Assembly: GCF_003953935.1 (NCBI RefSeq)
Contig: NZ_RXLQ01000010.1
Coordinates: forward strand, 1-64,000
From: Massilia atriviolacea
GTDB lineage: Bacteria; Pseudomonadota; Gammaproteobacteria; Burkholderiales; Burkholderiaceae_D
Length of the DNA: 64,000 nucleotides
Direction of reading: 5' to 3'
Shown here: in pieces, positions 9,649 to 19,639 of the stretch
How the letters are laid out: the number at the start of each line of letters is the position of its first letter
How positions within the stretch are numbered: position 1 is the first letter of the stretch
Position numbers and translations under genes: made by a program
The notes under the pieces: model-generated
Told to the model about the DNA's origin: nothing
Seen by the model: only the letters and a program-made list of their open reading frames with translations
The model's database searches: none

Positions 9649-10569
9649 TCAGTACAGGGTCTGCGCCGACTCGTGCAGCAACTGTCCATACAGCGTGTGG
9701 CGGAATCTGGCGATCTTGCCTTCCGCGACCGCCGTCAGGATCGCGCATTGCGGCTCGATCAGATGGCGGCAGTTGTAGAACTTGCAGCCGCCCAGGTAGG
9801 GCCCGAATTCCACGAAGGCCCGTTCCAGCATGCCTTCGCTCAGGTGATACAGGCCGAATTCCTGGAAGCCCGGCGAATCGATGATGGAGGCATGCTCGCC
9901 CAGCCAGTACAGGCGCGTGAAGGTGGTGGTGTGCTTGCCGGTGTCGAGCGCCGCCGAGATTTCGCGCACGGCGATGTCGGCGTCCGGCACCAGCAGGTTG
10001 ATCAGCGACGACTTGCCCATGCCCGACTGGCCGATGAAAATCGAGGATTGCCCTTCCAGCAGCGGCATCAGGGTGGCCACCGCATGCGCCGGATCGGCGC
10101 GCGCCGACACTTCGTGCAGCGGGTAGCCGAGCGAGGTGTACGCCAGCAGGCGCTCGCGCGCCTTGGGCAGCAGGTCGGCCACGTCGGTCTTGTTGAGGAT
10201 CAGGTGGGCCTCGATGCCGGCCGCTTCGGCCGCCACCAGCGAGCGCGAAATCAGGTCGTCGGCAAAGCCAGGCTCGGTCGCCACCACGATGAACAGGCGG
10301 CTCAGGTTGGCCGCCAGCAGCTTCGATTTGTACTGGTCCGAGCGGTACAGCAAGGTCTTGCGCTCGGTGATCGATTCGATCACGGCCTGGTCGCCGGAGG
10401 TCATCTTGAGGTCGACCACGTCGCCCACGGCGATATTCGTCTTCTTGCCGCGCGTGACGCATTGCAGCTTGCGCCCGTCGACGTCGGCCAGGTAATGGCG
10501 CCCGTGGGCGGCGATGATGGTGCCGCTCGGGCCGGAGGCCGCCGGCTTCGGCGCGGTCTTGCCGCTCAT
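9649..10569 (-). CDS. rsgA: Small ribosomal subunit biogenesis GTPase RsgA
   Basis: A 306-residue circularly permuted GTPase that assists late 30S maturation. It shows an N-terminal OB-fold, then the permuted GTPase motifs: LNKTD (G4), a P-loop [14 protein letters not shown] (G1) and [10 protein letters not shown] (G3), and a C-terminal zinc knuckle [16 protein letters not shown]. Length fits the family. Its ATG overlaps the stop of the upstream pterin dehydratase by four bases, so it is the third gene in the M48-PCD-rsgA chain. Confidence 0.96.
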   Translation of the reverse strand: MSGKTAPKPAASGPSGTIIAAHGRHYLADVDGRKLQCVTRGKKTNIAVGDVVDLKMTSGDQAVIESITERKTLLYRSDQYKSKLLAANLSRLFIVVATEPGFADDLISRSLVAAEAAGIEAHLILNKTDVADLLPKARERLLAYTSLGYPLHEVSARADPAHAVATLMPLLEGQSSIFIGQSGMGKSSLINLLVPDADIAVREISAALDTGKHTTTFTRLYWLGEHASIIDSPGFQEFGLYHLSEGMLERAFVEFGPYLGGCKFYNCRHLIEPQCAILTAVAEGKIARFRHTLYGQLLHESAQTLY

Positions 10570-10898
10570 GCGCCGCCCCGCTGCGCGTACAGCGCGTCGG
10601 CCCTGGCCGCGCAGATAAAGTCGTTGTCAGACAGCGCGCCGCCGGCCGAATGGGTGTTGTAGCGCACTGCGCACTCCTTGTAGGTGACAATCAGTTCCGG
10701 GTGATGGTCCTGATGGTGGCTGATCCAGGCCAGCGCGTTAACGAAGGCCATGGTGTCGTAGTAATTCCTGAAGGCGAAGCTGCGCTGCAGCTTGCCGTCG
10801 GCGATGGTCCAGGCGGGCACCTGCGGCAGCAGGGCGGCGATGTCGCCGGCGTCGAGTGCGGCGGCGTTGGCGCGGCAGGTTTGCGTGAGCAGGGTCAT
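10566..10898 (-). CDS. 4a-hydroxytetrahydrobiopterin dehydratase (pterin-4a-carbinolamine dehydratase)
   Basis: A 110-residue enzyme that dehydrates 4a-hydroxy-tetrahydropterin for pterin recycling, for example with phenylalanine hydroxylase. The family signature HHQDHHPE is present with the preceding FVNALAWIS helix. Length matches the family. It overlaps by four bases at both ends (ATGA with the M48 protease upstream and with rsgA downstream), showing tight translational coupling. No hydroxylase gene lies in the window, so the physiological partner is not visible. Confidence 0.93.
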   Translation of the reverse strand: MTLLTQTCRANAAALDAGDIAALLPQVPAWTIADGKLQRSFAFRNYYDTMAFVNALAWISHHQDHHPELIVTYKECAVRYNTHSAGGALSDNDFICAARADALYAQRGGA

Positions 10899-12157
10899 CG
10901 GGCCGCCAGGTTGAGTTGATGGATGCGGATGCTGGCCGGCGGGTGCGAGTCGTAAAAGGTCGAGTGCAGCCGGTCCGGCGTGAGCGTGGAGGCGTTTTCT
11001 TCGTACATCTTGACCAGCGCCGAGACCAGGTGGCGCGCGTCGGTATGGCTGGCGGCAAAGGCATCGGCTTCGAATTCGTGCTTGCGCGAGCTGATCGAGG
11101 TCAGCGGCGAGAACAGGAAGGTGAACACCGGCAGCACCAGCATGAACAGCAGCAGGGCCACGGCGTCGCTCGGCACGCCCGGCAGCGGGTCGAAACCGAG
11201 GCCGCTGTAGAACCAGATCTGGTTTTTCAGGTAGCCGAGCAGGGCCAGGAAGCCCAGCGAGACGATGGCGCCGACGATCATGCGCTTGAGGTTGTGGCGC
11301 AGCTTGAAGTGGCCCAGCTCGTGCGCCAGCACCGCTTCGATCTCGGGCTGGGTCAGGCTGGCGACCAGGGTGTCGAAAAACACCACGCGCTTGTTGGCGC
11401 CGAAACCGTAGAAAAAGGCGTTGCTGTGGCCGCTGCGCTTGGAGCCGTCCATCACGAACAGGCCCTTGGCGGCGAAGTCGACGCGCGCCATCAGGCCTTC
11501 GATGCGCTGGCGCAGGCTGTCGTCCTTCAAGGGTTCGAATTTATTGAACAGCGGCATGATCAGGGTCGGGGCGATCACCATCATGATCAGCTGGAAGGCG
11601 ATCCAGACCAGCCAGGTGTACAGCCACCACAGGTTGCCGCTTTTTTCCATCAGGGTCAGGACCACCCAGATCAGCGGCAGGCCCAGCACCAGGCCGAGGG
11701 CGGTGCCCTTGAGGGCGTCGCCGATCCACAGGCCGACGCTCATCTTGTTGAAGCCGAAGCGCTGTTCCAGCACGAACTGGCGGTAATAGTCGAACGGCAT
11801 GTCGAGCACGCCGCTCACGGCCGCGAAGGCGACGAACAGGGCGATCTGGAAGCCGATCCCGTTGCCGGTGTGCGGCAAGAGCGCGATGGCCAGCCATTGC
11901 AGGCCGCCGAGCAGCGTGAAGCCGATCAGCACGGCGCTGCTGAAAACCAGGCTGATCAGGCCAAAATGGATCTTGGCGGCGGTGTAGTCGGCCGCCTTCT
12001 GGTGTGCGGCGAGGGGGATTTTTTCGGCAAAATCGGCAGGCACCGCGCCCCGGTGGGCCATTACGTGGCGCAACTGGCGGGTCGCCAGCCAAAAGCGCAG
12101 CAACAGGCTCAAAATGAAGAAAGAAACGAACAATATCGAAAACGCGAGTGAAGACAT
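10895..12157 (-). CDS. M48 family membrane metalloprotease (Ste24-like)
   Basis: A 420-residue integral membrane zinc protease. The metal site is [13 protein letters not shown], and the third zinc ligand lies in [12 protein letters not shown] downstream, the standard M48A arrangement. Several hydrophobic helices precede the catalytic region and two flank it, as in CAAX-protease Ste24. Bacterial homologues are thought to act in membrane protein quality control; that is family knowledge. First gene of the leftward M48-PCD-rsgA operon, divergent from orn with overlapping upstream regions (47 bases between start codons). Confidence 0.92.
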   Translation of the reverse strand: MSSLAFSILFVSFFILSLLLRFWLATRQLRHVMAHRGAVPADFAEKIPLAAHQKAADYTAAKIHFGLISLVFSSAVLIGFTLLGGLQWLAIALLPHTGNGIGFQIALFVAFAAVSGVLDMPFDYYRQFVLEQRFGFNKMSVGLWIGDALKGTALGLVLGLPLIWVVLTLMEKSGNLWWLYTWLVWIAFQLIMMVIAPTLIMPLFNKFEPLKDDSLRQRIEGLMARVDFAAKGLFVMDGSKRSGHSNAFFYGFGANKRVVFFDTLVASLTQPEIEAVLAHELGHFKLRHNLKRMIVGAIVSLGFLALLGYLKNQIWFYSGLGFDPLPGVPSDAVALLLFMLVLPVFTFLFSPLTSISSRKHEFEADAFAASHTDARHLVSALVKMYEENASTLTPDRLHSTFYDSHPPASIRIHQLNLAAR

Positions 12158-12204
12158 TCTGTGCCTGTGAGAAAATGCAGGATTGTTTAGGCCAAGAGAG
12201 AATT

Positions 12205-12789
12205 ATGTCACATGCCACTGATTTAGCAGCACCGGCCGCGTTACAGCGCCCAAATGAGTTCAACCTGGTTTGGGTGGACATGGAAATGACGGGCCTGGAG
12301 CCCGATAGCGACCGCATCATCGAAGTGGCGGTCGTCGTCACCGACATGCACCTGAACATCCTGGGCGAAGGCCCGGTGTTCGCCATCCACCAGTCGGACG
12401 ACACGCTGGACAAGATGGATGCATGGAACAAGGGCACCCATGGCCGTTCCGGCCTGATCGAGCGCGTCAAGGCCTCGACCGTGACCGAAGCCGAGGCCGA
12501 AGCGGCCCTGATCGCCTGGCTGAAGGACTACGTTCCAGCCGGCAAGTCGCCGATGTGCGGCAACACCATCTGCCAGGACCGCCGCTTCATGGTGCGCGGC
12601 ATGCCGAAGCTGGAAGCGTTCTTCCACTACCGCAACCTGGACGTGTCGACCCTGAAAGAGCTGTGCAAGCGCTGGAAGCCGGAAATCGTCAGCGGTTTCA
12701 AGAAGCACCAGAAGCACACGGCGCTGGCCGACATCATCGAATCGATCGAAGAGCTGCGCTACTACCGCGAGCATTTCATCAAGCTGTAA
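12205..12789 (+). CDS. orn: Oligoribonuclease
   Basis: A 194-residue DEDDh 3'-5' exoribonuclease that removes two- to five-base RNA fragments and clears pGpG. Motifs visible are [10 protein letters not shown] (Exo I), the central region with [21 protein letters not shown] (Exo II) and KHTALADI (Exo III with the essential Asp). I chose ATG 12205, preceded by AGAGAGAA, over the longer in-frame start at 12148, because this gives the normal family length. The longer frame would run into the divergent M48 start region. Confidence 0.95.
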   Translation: MSHATDLAAPAALQRPNEFNLVWVDMEMTGLEPDSDRIIEVAVVVTDMHLNILGEGPVFAIHQSDDTLDKMDAWNKGTHGRSGLIERVKASTVTEAEAEAALIAWLKDYVPAGKSPMCGNTICQDRRFMVRGMPKLEAFFHYRNLDVSTLKELCKRWKPEIVSGFKKHQKHTALADIIESIEELRYYREHFIKL

Positions 12790-12805
12790 GCTGCTTTGCC
12801 TCAGT

Positions 12806-12824
12806 CCCGGCCGTCCTGGCCGGG
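12806..12824. terminator. Hairpin after orn
   Basis: CCCGGCC (12806-12812) pairs with GGCCGGG (12818-12824) around a five-base loop, 17 bases after the orn stop. There is no T-run, so it may only be a weak or Rho-assisted terminator. Confidence 0.4.
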
Positions 12825-12945
12825 GCAAGCTATCCCTGCCTGTTGTTTCCCCGCGCCGCCTGGCGTGTGGCGGCGCCCACATTCGAACAGTTCGTGGCTT
12901 TTTCCTCTAGAATAATCTTTACGCAACAGCGATGGGATCAGCGAC

Positions 12946-13794
12946 ATGAACACTGTGACGATGCGGTCCGGAAGCGTCATCCCCGCGCTCGGACAAGGCA
13001 CCTGGAACATGGGGGAAGACCCGGCGCGGCGCCAGGCCGAGATCGGCGCGCTGCAACTGGGCATGGACCTGGGGCTGGGCCTGATCGACACGGCCGAGAT
13101 GTACGGCGAGGGCGGGGCCGAGGAAGTGGTGGGCGCGGCCATTGCCGGGCGGCGCGAGCAGGCGTTCATCGTCAGCAAGGTGTATCCGCACAATGCCGAT
13201 CGTCGCGGCGTGAAGGCGGCCTGCGAGCGCAGCCTGCAGCGCCTGAAGACCGACCGCATCGACCTGTACCTGCTGCACTGGCGCGGCGCGGTGCCGCTGT
13301 CGGAGACGCTGGACGCCTTCCAGGCGCTCAGGAAGGAAGGCAAGATCCTCGACTTCGGGGTGAGCAATTTCGATATGGGCGACATGCTGGAGGCCGAGGC
13401 CTTGCCGGGCGGACGCGGGATTGCGCTCAACCAGGTGCTGTTCAACCTGGTCAAGCGCGGGATCGAGTGGGATCTGCTGCCGTGGTCGCGCAAGCAGGGC
13501 ATGCCGGTGATGGCGTATTCGCCGCTGGAGTCGGCCGGCCGCGAACGCGACCGGTTGCTGGCCAACCCGGCGCTGGTGGCGGTGGCGCAGCGCCATGGCT
13601 GCACGCCGGCGCAGGTGGCGCTGGCCTGGCTGCTGCGCCAGGAAGGCGTGGTGGCCATTCCCAAGGCGGCCGATCCGGCGCATGTGCGCGACAACCGGGC
13701 GGCGGCCGAGGTGGCGCTCACCGCCTTCGACCTGGAAGACCTGGACCGGGCCTTTCCGCCGCCGGCGAAGCGCCAGCCGCTGGCGATGCGCTAG
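12946..13794 (+). CDS. Aldo/keto reductase
   Basis: A 282-residue NADPH-dependent oxidoreductase of the AKR superfamily with the (alpha/beta)8-barrel motif series: GQGTWNMGED at the N-terminus, the catalytic Asp/Tyr region LIDTAEMYGEG, the Lys region IVSKVYP, and the His region DLYLLHWRG. GVSNFD and the C-terminal AIPKAADPAHVRDN cofactor loop are also present. The substrate cannot be predicted. It appears to be its own unit downstream of orn, with a 156-base gap. Confidence 0.92.
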   Translation: MNTVTMRSGSVIPALGQGTWNMGEDPARRQAEIGALQLGMDLGLGLIDTAEMYGEGGAEEVVGAAIAGRREQAFIVSKVYPHNADRRGVKAACERSLQRLKTDRIDLYLLHWRGAVPLSETLDAFQALRKEGKILDFGVSNFDMGDMLEAEALPGGRGIALNQVLFNLVKRGIEWDLLPWSRKQGMPVMAYSPLESAGRERDRLLANPALVAVAQRHGCTPAQVALAWLLRQEGVVAIPKAADPAHVRDNRAAAEVALTAFDLEDLDRAFPPPAKRQPLAMR

Positions 13795-13879
13795 CGCTCA
13801 CCGTTTTTCGCCAGCCTCGGCATCGTCGTCCCCGCGTCCCTTGCCGCAGGGGCATCGCGGATTATTCAAGGAGAACGAC

Positions 13880-15958
13880 ATGGTCACGATCGTGCGCGTG
13901 GTTGGCGAACGCGGCAAGGAAATCGGCTCCATCCTGTGGCGCTGCGTCTACAGCTTCAGCCTCACCCTGCTCTGTTCCGCCGGCCTGGCCTTCATCCCGC
14001 AAGGCCCCGAATCGCTGCGCCTGGTCAGCCACCCGGGCTGGACCTTTCCGGTGTTCATCTTTTCGGTCGCCGCCTGGTCCACCGCCGCCTGGTACAGCGC
14101 GCGCCTGACCCTCGGCCGGGTGTTCGACGGCACCTCGCTGCTGGACCGCACCGACACGCCCTTCGTCAACCGCATCCGCATGTGGCTGCCGCGTTTTCTC
14201 GGCATCGTGCCGGCCAGCGTGCTGTCGATCCAGTTCCAGCGCATGGGCCAGCCGGTGCTGGCGCTGGCCTGCTTCGGCGTCGCTTTCGCCATGGGCGTGT
14301 TCGTGGTCAAGCGGCGCGCCTGGTTCGCCTCGCGCTTTCGCGGCTTCGACGGCGAAACCGCATCGATCCGCTTCGAATCGCTGCAACAGCGCACCGTGCT
14401 GACGGTGACCGTTGCCATCGTGCTCACCTTCGTGCTGCTGCTCGCCGTCTGGATCTGGCCGGTCGAAGTGACGCGCCTGGTCAGCGCCCCGGCGCTGCTG
14501 TGCTTCGCTTTTGCCAGCTGGATCCTGTTCGGCGACCTGGTGCTGACGTATTACTTCAAGCAGGCCAGACTGCCGTCGATGGCGGCGCTGCCGCTGCTGC
14601 TGTTTGTCGCGTTCAGCCTGTGGAACGACAACCACCGGGTCAGATTGCTGCCCGCGAGCGCGGGCGAGCCGCCGCCGGTCCGGCGCGCCATCGACGATCA
14701 TCTCGATGCCTGGCTGCAAACGCGGGTGGACAGCGGCGCGCTGCTGCCGGGCCGGCCGTTTCCGCTGTTCGTGGTGGCGGCCGAAGGCGGCGGCATCCGC
14801 GCCGCCTACTGGGCCGGCATGGTGCTGGCCAAGCTGCAGGACGACAGCGGCGCGCGCTTCGGACGCCATCTGTTCGCGCTGAGCGGCGTGTCCGGCGGCA
14901 GCCTGGGCGGCAGCGCCTTTGCCGCGCTGGTGGCCGACGCCGGCAGCGCCGGCCTCGCGCGCGCCCCCTGTGCACGGGGCGCGCGCGACGGCGCCTACCA
15001 GGCCTGCATGCGCAATGTGCTGCAGCGCGATTTTTTGTCGCCCACGCTCGGCTACGCGCTGTACCCGGACATGCTGCAGCGCTTCTTGCCGTTCGCGATT
15101 CCGGCGGCGGACCGGGCGCGCGCGATGGAAGCGGCCTGGGCGCAAGGCTGGGAAAGCGCCACCGGCAACGACCGCTTCGCGCGCCGCTTCGACCAGCTGT
15201 GGGCCGGCGATCCGGCCATGAACGTGCCTTCGCTCCTGCTCAACGCCACCCTGGTCGACGGCGGCAACCGCATCATCGCCAGCGACCTGGTGATCGACGG
15301 GCGCTTTCCGGACGCCTACGACGCGCTCGACCCGGTGCTCGACCTGCGCCGCATGAGCCTGTCCACGGCGGTGCACAACAGCGCGCGCTTCAGCTATATC
15401 AGCCCGGCCGGGACGGTATCGGCCTGCCGCGAGGGCAAGGCGCTGGTGGCGTGCGCGCCAGGGCGCGAGCGGCGGCCGTGGGGGAGGGTGATCGACGGGG
15501 CCTACTTCGAGAATTCCGGCGTGGAATCGGTGCGCGACCTGCTGTTCGCGATGCGGCCCAGGCTGGCGCAGTGGCGCGAGCGCGGCTACGACATCGACAC
15601 GGCCGTCATCGTCATCAGCAATTCGCCGGACGCGATCGCGCCGTCGGGCAAGCAGGACCCGGCCAATGCGCGCATGGACACCACGTTCCTGTCGGAATTG
15701 CTGGCGCCGCCGCTGGGGCTGTTCAATACCCGCACCGCGCGCGCCACCTTCGCGGTGACGGCCGGGTTGCGCGACATGGCGGTGATCCTGCCGGCCGGGC
15801 CGGAACGCTTCTTGTGGTTCGGCATGCATTCGGCCAACGACACGCCGCTGGGCTGGGCGCTGGCGAGCGAGACCTACCAGGGCATCGACGCGCTGCTCCA
15901 GCCGCCGCATGAGGGCAAGCTGCCGTTCCGGAGCGTGCTGGCGCGCCTGCCGCCTTGA
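13880..15958 (+). CDS. Membrane-anchored patatin-like phospholipase
   Basis: A 692-residue protein. The first about 250 residues contain several membrane helices. The C-terminal part is a patatin-type serine lipase: oxyanion region EGGGIRAAYWAG, nucleophile elbow GVSGGS (Ser338), and dyad Asp539 in DGAYFENSG, in the expected order and spacing. ATG 13880 follows GGAG by six bases; the open frame continues upstream into the aldo/keto reductase but that is a shadow. Predicted to hydrolyse acyl esters of membrane lipids. The fusion of a multi-helix membrane domain to patatin is less common than soluble patatins; its substrate is unknown. Confidence 0.85.
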   Translation: MVTIVRVVGERGKEIGSILWRCVYSFSLTLLCSAGLAFIPQGPESLRLVSHPGWTFPVFIFSVAAWSTAAWYSARLTLGRVFDGTSLLDRTDTPFVNRIRMWLPRFLGIVPASVLSIQFQRMGQPVLALACFGVAFAMGVFVVKRRAWFASRFRGFDGETASIRFESLQQRTVLTVTVAIVLTFVLLLAVWIWPVEVTRLVSAPALLCFAFASWILFGDLVLTYYFKQARLPSMAALPLLLFVAFSLWNDNHRVRLLPASAGEPPPVRRAIDDHLDAWLQTRVDSGALLPGRPFPLFVVAAEGGGIRAAYWAGMVLAKLQDDSGARFGRHLFALSGVSGGSLGGSAFAALVADAGSAGLARAPCARGARDGAYQACMRNVLQRDFLSPTLGYALYPDMLQRFLPFAIPAADRARAMEAAWAQGWESATGNDRFARRFDQLWAGDPAMNVPSLLLNATLVDGGNRIIASDLVIDGRFPDAYDALDPVLDLRRMSLSTAVHNSARFSYISPAGTVSACREGKALVACAPGRERRPWGRVIDGAYFENSGVESVRDLLFAMRPRLAQWRERGYDIDTAVIVISNSPDAIAPSGKQDPANARMDTTFLSELLAPPLGLFNTRTARATFAVTAGLRDMAVILPAGPERFLWFGMHSANDTPLGWALASETYQGIDALLQPPHEGKLPFRSVLARLPP

Positions 15959-16057
15959 GCGGTGGCGCGCACGGCAATGTTGCGCTTACGTTGGGTGGCG
16001 AACGGAACGGTTGGAAGGGACAGGGTATGGTTGTGCTTCAGACAAACAGGAGGCCCT

Positions 16058-16231
16058 ATGAGCAAGCACAGCAACGATCCAACCGAGCAGCAACAGCGCG
16101 CAGATCAGCAGATCCAGCAGGATGCCAACAAGAACCGTCAGCGTGCCCAGGAAGAAGAAGTCGCCGGCAAGCACAAGAACGACGGCGTCAAGGATCACCA
16201 GGGCGCCGACAAAGGCCCGCGCGGCCAGTAA
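16058..16231 (+). CDS. Small hydrophilic Gln-rich protein
   Basis: A 57-residue, highly charged, Gln/Lys/Asp-rich protein with no hydrophobic core, likely disordered. It has an excellent ribosome site (AGGAGG, 6 bases upstream of ATG 16058), which strongly supports translation. No family recognised; the composition resembles small stress-associated or KGG/CsbD-like hydrophilic proteins, but no diagnostic motif is present. GC-rich short repeats (GCCCGGG) follow within 50 bases and may help end the transcript. Confidence 0.65.
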   Translation: MSKHSNDPTEQQQRADQQIQQDANKNRQRAQEEEVAGKHKNDGVKDHQGADKGPRGQ

Positions 16232-16485
16232 CTGGTCCGGCCAGGCCCGGCCAAGCCCGGGTATGCCCGGGTAAGCCAAATGCATCGGCCCGACCCGCTT
16301 TCCTTCACAGGATGGCAGGCCGGGCCGGTTTGCATTTCTGCAAGGTCATCATCCTGCACCAGGACCGCCAGGCGACGGTGCAGGCGCACCATCATGGGCA
16401 TCCCTTGCGCGAAAATGGTGCGCCTGCGCACCTTATTGGCTCATCTGTGATGTAATTGCGGCTTCCCCGTTCCTGTCCACCCCTC

Positions 16486-17670
16486 ATGCCCGATCCGCGC
16501 GCCGCCTGGCTCACCGCTGTTTTACCCCCGCCCAACAGTGCCGGCCGCCTCGAACAATGGCGTGCCAGCCTGGCCGCTTTCCTGGCGCTGATCCTGACCG
16601 GCGCACTGGGCACCTGGACCGGCGGCGCGGCCGGACTGTGGCTGATCGCCCCGATGGGCGCCTCCGCCGTGCTGCTGTTCTGCCTGCCGGCCAGTCCCCT
16701 GGCCCAGCCCTGGGCCGTGATTGGCGGCAACGTCGTCTCGGCCCTGGTGGGCGTGGCCTGCGTCAAGTCCGGCCTCGCGCCGCAGATTGCCGCGCCCCTG
16801 GCCGGCGGCCTGGCGATTGCCGCCATGTTCGCCTTGCGCTGCCTGCATCCTCCGGGCGGGGCGGTGGCGCTGACGGCGGTGCTGGCCGGTCCCGCCGTGC
16901 ATGAACTGGGCTTCGCCTTCGCCCTCGCGCCGGTTGCGCTCAACTGCGTGCTGATGGTGGGCGGCGCCCTGCTCGTCAACAACCTGACCGGACGGCGCTA
17001 TCCGCACCGCCAGCAATCGGCCCTGCACAATGTGCACGATACGGCCGACGTCGCACCCACCGCGCGCCTCGGTTTTCGCAGCGCCGACCTGGACGCCGTG
17101 CTGGCGCGCTACGGCCAGGTGCTCGACGTCAGCCGCGACGAGCTCGAAGGCATCATCCTGGCCACCGAAACGGCCGCCTACGGACGGCGTTTCGGCGTGA
17201 TCCGCTGCGGCCAGATCATGTCGACCGACGTGGTCACGCTCGAATTCGGCACGGAGCTGGCCGAGGCCTGGCGCCTGATGCGCCATCACCAGGTGCACGC
17301 GCTGCCGGTGCTGAACCGGGCGCGGCGGGTGATCGGGATCGTCACCCAGACCGATTTCCTGCGTCACAGCGACCTGGACGTATACAAGGGCCTGGGGCAA
17401 CGCCTGCGCGCGCTGCTGCAACGCAGCGGGCTGACGCATTCGGACAAGCCGGAAGTGGTGGGGCAGATCATGACGGCCAGGGTGGCCACGGCGCACGTGA
17501 AGACGCCCATCGTGGAGCTGGTGCCGCTGATGGCCAACGCCGGCCTGCACCACATTCCCGTGGTCGACGACGACGACCGCTTCGCCGGCATCGTCACCCA
17601 GTCCGACCTGGTGGCGGCGCTATACCAGGGGCGCCTGGCGGAACCGGCCGAACTGGCGCCGGCGGCGTAG
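16486..17670 (+). CDS. HPP-family membrane protein with C-terminal CBS pair
   Basis: A 394-residue protein. Residues about 25-175 hold the HPP membrane domain with its signature LHPPGGAVALTAV; a tandem CBS domain pair follows (about 245-305 and 325-385, each containing the IVTQ(T/S)D motif). HPP proteins have been linked to nitrite or anion transport in plastids and bacteria, and CBS pairs bind adenine nucleotides, so the transport may be energy-gated (inference). ATG 16486 begins MPDPRAAWL; the frame is open to 16456, so a slightly longer form is possible. Confidence 0.88.
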   Translation: MPDPRAAWLTAVLPPPNSAGRLEQWRASLAAFLALILTGALGTWTGGAAGLWLIAPMGASAVLLFCLPASPLAQPWAVIGGNVVSALVGVACVKSGLAPQIAAPLAGGLAIAAMFALRCLHPPGGAVALTAVLAGPAVHELGFAFALAPVALNCVLMVGGALLVNNLTGRRYPHRQQSALHNVHDTADVAPTARLGFRSADLDAVLARYGQVLDVSRDELEGIILATETAAYGRRFGVIRCGQIMSTDVVTLEFGTELAEAWRLMRHHQVHALPVLNRARRVIGIVTQTDFLRHSDLDVYKGLGQRLRALLQRSGLTHSDKPEVVGQIMTARVATAHVKTPIVELVPLMANAGLHHIPVVDDDDRFAGIVTQSDLVAALYQGRLAEPAELAPAA

Positions 17671-17711
17671 GGCAGGGCAGGGCGCCCCACGCGCACCGGG
17701 AAACTACGTGC

Positions 17712-18410
<699 letters not shown>

Positions 18411-18503
18411 GGCGTGCTCTTGTTGATCGTTGAAGCCGCTAGTTTAACGCGTTCGCGCAGCGGGACGTACTGTTAAATTGCGGCGCGCCGTACAATAGCG
18501 GCC

Positions 18504-19508
18504 ATGACGACGCCCTTTTCCGACCCCGACACACCCGCCATCCACCCGTTCGCCAAGCTGAGCCCGGAATGCGTGCTCGACGCGCTCGACAGCGTCGGCC
18601 TGCGCGCCGACGGCCGCCTGCTCGCGCTCAACAGCTACGAAAACCGGGTCTACCAGGTCGGCATGGAAGACGCCGCCCCGCTGGTGGCCAAGTTCTACCG
18701 TCCCCAGCGCTGGAGCGATGCCGCCATCCTGGAAGAGCACGCCTTCGTGCAGGAACTGGCCGAACGCGAAATCCCGGTCGTGCCCGCGCTCACGCTCGAT
18801 GGCCGCACGCTGCACAGCTTCGGCGGCTTCAGCTTTGCCGTGTTCCCCCGGCGCGGCGGACGCGCGCCCGAGCTGGACGACCCGGCCGTGCTCGAATGGA
18901 CCGGCCGCTTCATCGGCCGCATCCACGCGGTCGGGGCCCTGGCCAGTTACAGGGAACGGCCGGCGCTGACGCCGGAGACCTTCGGGCGCGAACCGCGCGA
19001 CTACCTGCTGGCGAACGGCTTCATCCCGCCCGAACTGCTGGCCGCCTACACCAGCGTGCTCGACCAGGCCCTGGACGGGGTGCGCCACTGCTACGCGCGG
19101 GCCGGCGAATCGGCCCGGCTGCGCCTGCACGGCGATTGCCACGCCGGCAACGTGCTGTGGACCCCGGACGGTCCGCACTTCGTCGACTTCGACGACAGCC
19201 GCACCGGCCCCGCCATCCAGGACCTGTGGATGCTGCTCTCGGGCGAGCGGCGCGACATGGTGCGCCAGATGAGCGACATCCTGGCCGGCTACGACGATTT
19301 TGCCGATTTCGACGAGCGCCAGCTGAACCTGATCGAAGCGCTGCGCACCCTGCGCCTGATCCATTACTCGGCCTGGCTGGCGCGGCGCTGGGACGACCCG
19401 GCCTTCCCCGTTGCGTTTCCGTGGTTTAATACACAACGTTACTGGCAAGACCGGATCCTCGAACTGCGCGAACAGATCGCCCTGATGGACGAGCCGGCGC
19501 TGTGGTGA
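18504..19508 (+). CDS. srkA: Stress response serine/threonine kinase SrkA (YihE/RdoA)
   Basis: A 334-residue kinase of the aminoglycoside phosphotransferase/choline kinase-like fold. The catalytic loop LHGDCHAGNVLW and metal-binding VDFDDSRTGPAIQD are intact, and the N-terminal NSYENRVYQVG segment is characteristic of SrkA. In E. coli it counters envelope stress-induced death and modulates the MazEF pathway; the same role here is by family. Starts at the ATG at 18504, in line with orthologue length (about 328-335). Confidence 0.95.
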   Translation: MTTPFSDPDTPAIHPFAKLSPECVLDALDSVGLRADGRLLALNSYENRVYQVGMEDAAPLVAKFYRPQRWSDAAILEEHAFVQELAEREIPVVPALTLDGRTLHSFGGFSFAVFPRRGGRAPELDDPAVLEWTGRFIGRIHAVGALASYRERPALTPETFGREPRDYLLANGFIPPELLAAYTSVLDQALDGVRHCYARAGESARLRLHGDCHAGNVLWTPDGPHFVDFDDSRTGPAIQDLWMLLSGERRDMVRQMSDILAGYDDFADFDERQLNLIEALRTLRLIHYSAWLARRWDDPAFPVAFPWFNTQRYWQDRILELREQIALMDEPALW

Positions 19509-19639
19509 CGTTGTTGTAGAGCAAATGGTCGAATTGACCGGTTTTTCCGCGTCTGATCCGTGCGCCGGGGCGGGGCGGCCTGACAGATAATCAACGTCAG
19601 GCCTTCCCATGCCGGGACGGTAGCCCAAGCGAGAACAAG

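Noticed and set aside
9584-10690. Extension of the kinase frame through the rsgA region
   Set aside because: The same frame is open by chance; RsgA motifs are in another frame and the kinase starts at 9583 with an RBS.
16232-16300. GCCCGGG palindromes after the small hydrophilic gene as a terminator
   Set aside because: The palindromes are short, overlap each other and have no T-run; left unannotated.
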